Origin: Bacteroidia bacterium
Lineage (GTDB): Bacteria; Bacteroidota; Bacteroidia; SpSt-205
Length of the DNA: 45,840 bases
Reading direction: 5' to 3'
Assembly (NCBI GenBank): GCA_025059535.1
Contig: JANXCX010000016.1
Span: 1 to 45,840, forward strand
Shown here piece after piece: positions 39,714-45,840 of this stretch. Each line of letters begins with the position of its first letter. Position 1 is the first letter of the stretch. The notes below the pieces were generated by a model that saw only the letters and a program-made list of their open reading frames with translations, was not told where the DNA came from and searched no databases. The translations under genes were made by a program, and so were the position numbers.

Positions 39714-41882
39714 ATGTCGGTGAGCACAGTAGACCTTCGGGAGGCTCTGCAACGCTACTTTGGCTATCCGAGCTTCCGAGGCCAACAGGAGGAGATTATC
39801 AAAACCCTTTTAGCTGGCCGAAATACTCTAGTAATCATGCCTACGGGCGCTGGCAAGTCGCTGTGCTATCAACTGCCTGCCCTCCTTATGCCTGGCACCG
39901 CTTTAGTGATCTCACCCCTGATTGCGCTTATGAAGAATCAGGTGGACCAAATGCAAGCTTACGATATCCCGGCGGTCTTCCTCAATAGCAGCCTCAACCG
40001 GAAGGAGTACGAAGAGGTCAAACGTGCCTGCCTGCGCGGGGAGGCTAAGCTCCTGTATGTAGCGCCCGAGACGCTTGTGAGCGAAAACTTTCGTCCTATT
40101 CTCCGCCAGCTTCAGCTCAGCTTTGTAGCCGTGGATGAGGCCCACTGCATCTCGGAATGGGGCCATGATTTTCGGCCCGAGTACCGACGGATTCGCCAGG
40201 CTCTGCGTGATCTACCCCCCTTCCCCATAATTGCCCTCACTGCCACCGCCACCCCACGCGTACAGCGCGACATTATGGAAAACTTAGAGATTTTAGATGC
40301 GGTGGTCTTTCGCAGTAGCTTCAATCGCCCCAACCTCTACTACAAGGTTGTGCCTAAGCGGTCACCCCAAGCGGCGATACGGGAGATTGTCCAATATATC
40401 CGGGAGCGGCCAGGTCAGGCGGGGATTGTGTATTGCCACTTTCGCAAGCGCGTAGAGGAGCTGGCTAAGGCCCTTCAAATCAATGGCATCAAGGCCCTCC
40501 CCTACCATGCTGGCCTGGATGCTGCCGAACGTAACCGCAATCAGGACGCCTTCCTCAACGAAGAAGTGCAGGTCATAGTCGCTACGATTGCCTTTGGCAT
40601 GGGCATAGATAAGCCAGATGTACGCTTCGTTATCCACTTTGATGCGCCCAAAAGCATAGAAAACTACTACCAGGAAACAGGACGAGCGGGGCGGGATGGC
40701 CTTCCAGCGGAATGCCTCCTTTACTACGACTATAACGACATTCTGCGGCAGGACCGCCTCCACCGCGATAAGCCCGCCAGCGAACGCGAGGCTATCGTAT
40801 TTCTCCTCAACGAAATGGCCTATTTCTGCGAAAGTAGCCAGTGCCGGCGCAAGTTCCTTCTCCAATATTTCGGTGAATCTTACGATACGGATAAATGTGG
40901 AGGCAATTGTGACAATTGCCGTTATCCAAAGCAGGGCTTTGACGGGCAATCCATCGCCTACGCCATCCTCAAAACCCTTCAGGAAGTAGGGGGCTGTTAC
41001 CCGTATGAGGCTATCCTGGATCATGTGGCAGGCCGACAGCCAGACCTAGGCGGGCGTACCCTTCCCACCGCCGGCGCCCTCAAATCCTATAGCCCCGAAG
41101 AACTCAAGGCCTTTCTTATTCAGCTCATCATAGAAGGCTATCTGATGCGAGAGCCGCATGACTACACCCTTATCCGCCTCACGGATAAAGGGAAGTCCTT
41201 CCTAAAAAGCCCCGAGCCTCTAACCTTATATCCACCCTACAATAGAAGCCTGCACACCGAAAACGAAGAAATGGTAGAGAACTTAGAGCTTCATGACGAG
41301 GTTCTTTTAGAGAAGCTCAAGGAGCTACGTCGGAAAGTAGCCCAGGAACACCGCGTGCCGCCTTATGTGATTTTCCAAGAGCCCGCCCTTATAGAGATGG
41401 CTACGCAGTACCCCATTACTCTTCAAGAGCTCGCCCGTATACCCGGCGTGGGGGCCGTAAAAGCCCAAAAATTCGGCGCACCCTTCCTCCAGCTCATCCG
41501 AGAGTATGTGGAGGAAAATGAAATAGAGCGCCCCGTAGAACTTATCCTCCCGCCCAGCCAGAAAAAGCATCTGGATTGGGCAGAAATTATTCAGTCTATT
41601 GACCAGCGCATCTCCCTGCCTACCATTGCGCGGCGTATGGGAATAACCTTGGACGAACTCCTAACCAAGCTGGAGCGGATAGTTTTGGTAGCAGGGGTTC
41701 GGCTGCATTTAGGGTATGCGGTAGAGGCGATGATAGACCCTGATCGCGTGGAAGAAGCTTTCGCCTACTTCTATGAAGCCGAAGAAGATGACATAGAAAA
41801 AGCCATGCGGGCCTTAGGCGGCCAATTTACGTATGAAGAGCTGCGCCTACTTCGGCTGCATTTTCATCTGTCTGTAACCTAG
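39714..41882 (+). CDS. recQ: ATP-dependent DNA helicase RecQ
   Basis: The 722-aa protein has helicase domains 1 and 2 (Walker A MPTGAGKS at 42-49, DEAH at 141-144 followed by CISEWGHDFRPEY, QETGRAGRDG as motif VI), the RQC zinc-binding segment (ESSQCRRKFLLQYFGE, then KCGGNCDNC), a winged-helix region and an HRDC domain (about 515-600; LRRKVAQEHRVPPYVIFQEP, LARIPGVGAVKAQKFG). About 110 further residues form a C-terminal helical domain. All catalytic motifs are intact. It heads a plus-strand unit with mltD, birA, coaX and an outer-membrane protein gene. Confidence 0.95.
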   Translation: MSVSTVDLREALQRYFGYPSFRGQQEEIIKTLLAGRNTLVIMPTGAGKSLCYQLPALLMPGTALVISPLIALMKNQVDQMQAYDIPAVFLNSSLNRKEYEEVKRACLRGEAKLLYVAPETLVSENFRPILRQLQLSFVAVDEAHCISEWGHDFRPEYRRIRQALRDLPPFPIIALTATATPRVQRDIMENLEILDAVVFRSSFNRPNLYYKVVPKRSPQAAIREIVQYIRERPGQAGIVYCHFRKRVEELAKALQINGIKALPYHAGLDAAERNRNQDAFLNEEVQVIVATIAFGMGIDKPDVRFVIHFDAPKSIENYYQETGRAGRDGLPAECLLYYDYNDILRQDRLHRDKPASEREAIVFLLNEMAYFCESSQCRRKFLLQYFGESYDTDKCGGNCDNCRYPKQGFDGQSIAYAILKTLQEVGGCYPYEAILDHVAGRQPDLGGRTLPTAGALKSYSPEELKAFLIQLIIEGYLMREPHDYTLIRLTDKGKSFLKSPEPLTLYPPYNRSLHTENEEMVENLELHDEVLLEKLKELRRKVAQEHRVPPYVIFQEPALIEMATQYPITLQELARIPGVGAVKAQKFGAPFLQLIREYVEENEIERPVELILPPSQKKHLDWAEIIQSIDQRISLPTIARRMGITLDELLTKLERIVLVAGVRLHLGYAVEAMIDPDRVEEAFAYFYEAEEDDIEKAMRALGGQFTYEELRLLRLHFHLSVT

Positions 41883-41883
41883 T

Positions 41884-43188
41884 ATGCTGGTATTACTTCT
41901 CTGGCTTAGAACGGCCCTGCCTGAGGTGCCGTCGCAGATGGTGTATTGTGGCATGAGAGTATTCATCCAGCCCGAAGCCCGCCGCCTCATAGAGGACCAA
42001 ATCGCCAAATTCTATGAATATCCCCCTGCCTTGGAAGCCCTTATTGCGCGCGCCGAAACGCTCCTACCCTATATAGAAGAAGCCCTACGCTATATTGGCG
42101 TACCTGAGGACCTCAAGTATCTCGCAATCCAGGAAAGCCGGCTCAATCCTCATGCCATTTCTCGCTCCCAAGCCGTAGGGTATTGGCAAATGAAAGACTT
42201 CACTGCACGCGAGGTGGGCTTAGTGGTAAATGACACCATAGATGAGCGCAAACACCTTTTTCGTTCAACCGCTGGGGCCGCACTATACCTGGGTAAGCAG
42301 TATGCCCGCCATAGAAACTGGCTCTTTGCCCTTATCGCTTACTATGAGGGTGGCACAGGGGCCTTACCCTATATTGACAGCGCGTATGTAGGAAAAAATG
42401 AAGCGGTCCTCCATGCTAAGACCCACTGGTATGCTCTACGCGCCGTGGCTTATAAAATAGCCTTTGAGGCGCTTATTCAGCGGAAGGTGTATGGGCTGCG
42501 GCCTGTAGCCTATCACGGGCCGCCCTGTGCCGCCGACCAAATAGCTCGGCTACATGGCGTGAGCCTTGAGACTTTTCTGGCTTATAATCCCTGGCTAGTA
42601 CGACCTTTCCTGCCAGGCAGCCGCCCTTCTACTTACTACCTGCCGGCTGAGACCCTTCTTGCGGAGCTTCCCCAAGAGCCTGTTAAAGAGCTTTTCCTAC
42701 CTATCACGGCGGCGATGGCGTACGCTTCCGTGCCCACGGGGTACCTTCCGCCCCGTCCCAAGTCCGTTGATACTCTTACCGGATCCCCTCCACCTCCGCC
42801 GCCCCCTGTGCCTAAACCTTCTCCTACCTCTGCACGCTCACGGACTACCTTTGCGCCCTTTGCCCTTCTCCCTCTCCAGAAAGAACCCTACCTAGACAAG
42901 GAGTGGGCCTATCCACCCCCACCTCTAACCCGTAGGCTCAAACGCTGGAATCCCTTTTATACGGGTAAGGGCCCTATTCTGATTGTACCCCCACGGCGCG
43001 CGCATGTGCATATTGTACAAAGCCAGGAGACGCCGCGGGCTATAGCCCAGCATTATGGCCTCCGGCTGGAGCAGCTTCTTGCGCGCAATCGTTGGGAAAA
43101 AGCCGACACTACCCTGCCTACTGGGCTGCGCGTATATCTGCGTGAAAACCGCCCCTACGACGAGCGCCCAATTGTATATAAGTGGTAA
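41884..43188 (+). CDS. membrane-bound lytic transglycosylase with LysM domains (MltD-like)
   Basis: Cleaves peptidoglycan glycan strands. The 434-aa product has a short N-terminal hydrophobic region, an SLT domain with catalytic Glu84 in LAIQESRLNP, SRSQAVGYWQM and ALIAYYEGG, a LysM-like repeat (about 220-260; AARLHGVSLETFLAYNPWL-type), a Pro-rich linker (about 285-320) and a second LysM (about 378-425; VHIVQSQETPRAIAQHYGL). It begins one base after the recQ stop. The overlap with birA (7 nt) indicates coupled translation. The N-terminal signal is weak and lacks a lipobox. Confidence 0.87.
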   Translation: MLVLLLWLRTALPEVPSQMVYCGMRVFIQPEARRLIEDQIAKFYEYPPALEALIARAETLLPYIEEALRYIGVPEDLKYLAIQESRLNPHAISRSQAVGYWQMKDFTAREVGLVVNDTIDERKHLFRSTAGAALYLGKQYARHRNWLFALIAYYEGGTGALPYIDSAYVGKNEAVLHAKTHWYALRAVAYKIAFEALIQRKVYGLRPVAYHGPPCAADQIARLHGVSLETFLAYNPWLVRPFLPGSRPSTYYLPAETLLAELPQEPVKELFLPITAAMAYASVPTGYLPPRPKSVDTLTGSPPPPPPPVPKPSPTSARSRTTFAPFALLPLQKEPYLDKEWAYPPPPLTRRLKRWNPFYTGKGPILIVPPRRAHVHIVQSQETPRAIAQHYGLRLEQLLARNRWEKADTTLPTGLRVYLRENRPYDERPIVYKW

Positions 43189-43925
43189 AGTGTTTCCAAC
43201 GGCATTTCTTTTCTGAGCTGGACTCTACGCAGAGCCTCCTCCGCCAGTGGGCAAGCCAAGCTACTCTCCCCGAAGGCACCCTTATTTGGACCAGGCACCA
43301 GCGGGCCGGCTATGGCCGTCAAGGTAGGTCCTGGTGGAGTAGCCCTGGAGAAAGCCTAACGTTCAGCTTTCTCCTTTACCCTTCCCCGACCAGCGCGGCC
43401 TACCTGAGCGCCTACATAGGGGTAGCCCTGCACCGTACGCTTCAGCCTTATACGGCTCATCCCCTCTACCTGAAGTGGCCCAACGACCTATGGTGTATTC
43501 CTCAAAGCACCCTACCGGCTGGTAAGCTGGCAGGGATTCTTATAGAAGTCCTTTGGCCTCAGCCTTCCCGCCCCATAGCGCTAGTTGGGATTGGCGTCAA
43601 CGTATATCAGCGGCGCTTTCCCCCTGGCCTCTGGGCCTGCAGTTTAGCGCAAATCGGCACACCACCCCGCCGATTAGAGGCGCTTCTGGATGCCTTTGAG
43701 GCCGAATTTACCCACACCTACACACTCAGCGAATCCCATCTCCGAACTTCCTTTTTAGCCGCCCTCTGGCGGAAGGTATGGGTAGAGGCGGGGGGGCAGA
43801 AACAGCTCGCCGAAATCAGCGCATGGGAAGGCGATAAGCTCCGACTAAAAGCGCTAAGCGGAGAGGTGTGGGAGATTCCAGCGGCCCAGGCGGCTTTTGA
43901 GATCGCCCTCCCATGCTCCTTGTAG
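43182..43925 (+). CDS. birA: biotin--[acetyl-CoA-carboxylase] ligase, monofunctional BirA
   Basis: Attaches biotin to carboxylase carrier proteins. The 247-aa product has FFSELDSTQSLLRQWA, the adenylate-binding RHQRAGYGRQGRSWWS, LKWPNDLW and KLAGILIEV, then VGIGVNV. The N-terminal helix-turn-helix of bifunctional BirA repressors is missing, so it should be only an enzyme. It starts with GTG at 43182, inside the end of mltD, and overlaps coaX by 13 nt. Confidence 0.92.
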   Translation: MVKCFQRHFFSELDSTQSLLRQWASQATLPEGTLIWTRHQRAGYGRQGRSWWSSPGESLTFSFLLYPSPTSAAYLSAYIGVALHRTLQPYTAHPLYLKWPNDLWCIPQSTLPAGKLAGILIEVLWPQPSRPIALVGIGVNVYQRRFPPGLWACSLAQIGTPPRRLEALLDAFEAEFTHTYTLSESHLRTSFLAALWRKVWVEAGGQKQLAEISAWEGDKLRLKALSGEVWEIPAAQAAFEIALPCSL

Positions 43926-44614
43926 ATATCGGGAATAGCCGGGTAAAGGCGGCCTGGGTACATCCCAATGCCACTTTGCAAAGGGTAACCCTGCGAAGGC
44001 CGGCTGACCTGCACCAATGGGCGGGAAAACCGATTGCCTACATAGATGTACGACGAGCCGAGCCTTGGCGCCGCGTGCTGGGAGAGCTCCAGGCCACCGA
44101 GCTCACACCCAGTTTAGGACTGCCTTTTCCTTCGGCTTATAGTCAGACCTTAGGAGCTGACAGAGCTGCCCAAATTCTGGCGGTTTGGCAAGCCGGAAAA
44201 TACCCCGCCCTTATTCTAAGCCTAGGTACTGCCTGCGTGCTGGACTACATAGATGAGACGGGACGCCATCAGGGCGGGATCATTACAGCTGGCGCCCATC
44301 TACGGCTAAGGTCGCTGGGAACTTTCACGGGCCTTCTTCCAACTTTAACTCCCAGTAAGGCACCGCTAGCCTTTCCAGGACGCACTACCGAAGAAGCGCT
44401 GCAGATTGGGGTAGTGCAGGGGCTAGCGCTTGAGCTTCAGGGCTGGCTTCGGCATCTCGCCTCGCCGCAAACCTCCCCTACGCTGTGGGTTACGGGAGGC
44501 GAAGCACCTCTGCTTCTTCCTTTCCTCCCCGCGGATGCTATCTTTGTGCCCGACCTGACACTAAGGGGAATGTGGCTGTGGTGGCATGCACTTCAAAAGG
44601 GCTCCTCAGCATAG
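43913..44614 (+). CDS. coaX: pantothenate kinase, type III
   Basis: First step of coenzyme A synthesis. The 233-aa ASKHA-fold kinase shows LLVDIGNSRVKAAW (phosphate-binding start), LGADRAAQILAVW, ALILSLGTACVLDYID, and GGIITAGAHLRLRSLGTFTG. Most relatives read D-F-G-T-A in the motif that here is S-L-G-T-A; the first aspartate of that block is replaced by Ser, though Asp5 of the N-terminal motif is kept. It overlaps birA at its start and the following outer-membrane protein gene at its end. Confidence 0.9.
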   Translation: MLLVDIGNSRVKAAWVHPNATLQRVTLRRPADLHQWAGKPIAYIDVRRAEPWRRVLGELQATELTPSLGLPFPSAYSQTLGADRAAQILAVWQAGKYPALILSLGTACVLDYIDETGRHQGGIITAGAHLRLRSLGTFTGLLPTLTPSKAPLAFPGRTTEEALQIGVVQGLALELQGWLRHLASPQTSPTLWVTGGEAPLLLPFLPADAIFVPDLTLRGMWLWWHALQKGSSA

Positions 44615-45771
44615 GCTTGTCCCTCCTCTGGGGTCAGCTAACCTTTAATCCATACAGTGGGTATGGGATTGGCCTTCCGCACTTAGGGGCAGCCACAGCG
44701 GGGATGGGCATGGGGCGCCTTTCCTGCATAGGGGCAGAGACCCCTTTACCCGAGCAGCCCGCACATAGTGCGCACCTGCGCTCAGTACAGGCCGATTTTT
44801 CAGGCTATGGCCGCCGCATCCGCCTTCAAACCCCTACCCAAATCGCCCACTTCGGTACGGGAGGCCTGCAAAACCTTCTCCTCAGCTTCAGTCGCGGACG
44901 GGGGTGGGGGTTCGCTATGGGCCTTCTACCTCAGTACCTTCAAGGCTATATTAGCGCCCCCCAATCGCTAGGAAACGGTGCCTTTTTCAGCGAACGGGCA
45001 GAAGGCATGCTCACGCTAGCCTACCTTCAACTGGCGTTGCGCTGGCGCCACCTGGCCCTAGGCTATCAATTTGGCTACCTCTGGGGCACCTATGAGCGCC
45101 GGCGTACCCTTCAACCCCCCATACAGCCCCTACCGGATTACCTTATCACTCAGACCTACCTGGGTGGCCCTCAGCATCGCTTCGGCCTTCTCTGGCAGGA
45201 CTCCCTAGGCCCTTGGGCCCTCCAAATTAGCCTAACCTACACCCCCTCCACTACCCTTAGCCAAGAAAACCTCTATACCTTCCAGAAAAACTTCAACTAT
45301 ACCGCCATTCTTCTAGATACCTTTGCCTTTACTACTGGGCGGTGGGGTTTAGGTTCTTCCCTACGAGGTGGTATGGGAATAGGCCATCGTAAATGGTGGC
45401 TTGGCTTGGAAGGCAGCTACCATACCGCCCCACAGAAATGGGAAGCGCAGGGTGTAGTGCCGCGGCCCGCCAAACCCAGCTGGGATGTGCGGGCCGGATT
45501 GGTATTTGTGCCTGAGCGCCGCAGCCCTAAGTTCTACCAGCGGCTGCATTACCAGTTCGGCGCCCTTGCAGCCCAACCGCCTTACACCGAAATACGCTGG
45601 TACGGCCTTACTTTCGGCCTAGGATGGCAATTTCCCAAACTTCCCAATCTCGTCTTCCTAAGCCTTGAATATGGCTGGCTGCCCGACAGCTACGTGCACG
45701 AAACCTACCTTCAAGTAGGCATAGGTATGCTCTTTCGGGAGCTGTGGTTTATTCCACCGCGCATAGATTGA
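44572..45771 (+). CDS. probable outer-membrane beta-barrel protein
   Basis: The product (399 aa from GTG 44572; GTG 44578 and 44581 are alternatives) begins with a signal peptide (SKGLLSIGLSLLWG before QLTFNPYSGYGIGL). The mature N-terminus with NPYSGYGIG and a run of Gly/Ala (LGAATAGMGMGRL) is the pattern seen in the Bacteroidota outer-membrane proteins encoded after coaX. The rest alternates hydrophobic and polar residues with many Tyr/Trp/Gly, typical of barrels, and ends FRELWFIPPRID. Cargo unknown. The start lies about 40 nt inside coaX, so both are translated together. The remaining 69 nt to the window end hold no recognisable gene. Confidence 0.75.
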   Translation: MAVVACTSKGLLSIGLSLLWGQLTFNPYSGYGIGLPHLGAATAGMGMGRLSCIGAETPLPEQPAHSAHLRSVQADFSGYGRRIRLQTPTQIAHFGTGGLQNLLLSFSRGRGWGFAMGLLPQYLQGYISAPQSLGNGAFFSERAEGMLTLAYLQLALRWRHLALGYQFGYLWGTYERRRTLQPPIQPLPDYLITQTYLGGPQHRFGLLWQDSLGPWALQISLTYTPSTTLSQENLYTFQKNFNYTAILLDTFAFTTGRWGLGSSLRGGMGIGHRKWWLGLEGSYHTAPQKWEAQGVVPRPAKPSWDVRAGLVFVPERRSPKFYQRLHYQFGALAAQPPYTEIRWYGLTFGLGWQFPKLPNLVFLSLEYGWLPDSYVHETYLQVGIGMLFRELWFIPPRID

Positions 45772-45840
45772 TTAAAAGCGGCGCCTACGGCTTTACTTAA
45801 GTTGGGGGTAGGCACGCGCCGGGGAAATGATCGGGGGAGG

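Noticed and set aside
40362-41024. Minus-strand open frame of 220 codons inside recQ
   Set aside because: The plus strand here encodes conserved RecQ helicase motifs and the zinc-binding segment; the reverse frame has no motif and no start context.
1-45840. CRISPR arrays, insertion sequences, prophage or toxin-antitoxin modules
   Set aside because: No regularly spaced repeats, transposase or integrase motifs, terminal inverted repeats or paired small toxin/antitoxin genes were seen; both tRNA genes lack flanking attachment-site duplications.

Overview
The window looks like a compact chromosomal segment of a Bacteroidota bacterium, with no sign of phage, plasmid or transposon. Four things point there. 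Many genes are preceded by the Bacteroidota-type -7 promoter element TAnnTTTG. One large secreted protein ends in what reads as a type IX secretion (T9SS) sorting domain. Several signal peptides are short and leave Gln at +1. The gene content is typical of the phylum: rpsO-pnp, DUF4412, DUF5982-type outer-membrane barrel, TIGR02757, and coaX followed by an 'NPYSGYG' outer-membrane protein. GC content looks to be in the mid-fifties by eye, and genes are packed tightly, often overlapping. No genus can be assigned from the sequence alone.

Layout. 1-626: edge of a secreted protein gene (minus strand) and a poorly understood pyrimidine-rich stretch. 627-4331: trmD, then lat (lysine 6-aminotransferase) and an rlmD-like rRNA methyltransferase, both on the minus strand. 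4376-8176: a four-gene plus-strand cassette of two secreted proteins, a secreted seven-bladed WD40/caspase-like protease and a four-helix membrane protein. 8170-16934: a minus-strand block holding (in transcription order) an ADP-heptose-type adenylyltransferase, PBP1A, a CcmB-like membrane protein, a MarR regulator, a PASTA membrane protein, a T9SS cargo, tRNA-Lys(UUU), tRNA-Leu(GAG) and a fused two-subunit 2-oxoacid dehydrogenase E1. 16933-19126: a secreted leucine-rich-repeat protein and an RluD-type pseudouridine synthase. 19137-23062: the minus-strand cluster sucC-thiD-unknown secreted protein-FAD-linked oxidase. 23061-24287: a GT4 glycosyltransferase. 24284-30198: rpsO-pnp-epimerase-DUF4412-dnaG on the minus strand. 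30239-34959: ybaB/ebfC, thiolase, rpsU, a CPBP protease with cdsA, and an outer-membrane barrel. 34990-45771: an unknown 358-aa gene with a TIGR02757 gene, ung, manC-kdsD, then recQ-mltD-birA-coaX-outer-membrane protein.

The genes are mostly housekeeping: translation (trmD, rlmD, rpsO, rpsU, rluD, two tRNAs), replication and repair (dnaG, recQ, ung), envelope building (pbp1A, heptose/Kdo/GDP-mannose precursor enzymes, cdsA, mltD, two outer-membrane barrels) and central metabolism (E1, sucC, thiolase, thiD, birA, coaX).

The most interesting signals are regulatory and structural. About a dozen first genes of transcription units have a TAnnTTTG-like box whose last G lies only 3-6 nt before the start codon. 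Transcription should then begin at or next to the start codon, which predicts widespread leaderless mRNAs, including those for ribosomal proteins S15 and S21. The 4376-8176 cassette is the best candidate for an undescribed functional system. The primase DnaG has lost three of the four canonical zinc ligands.
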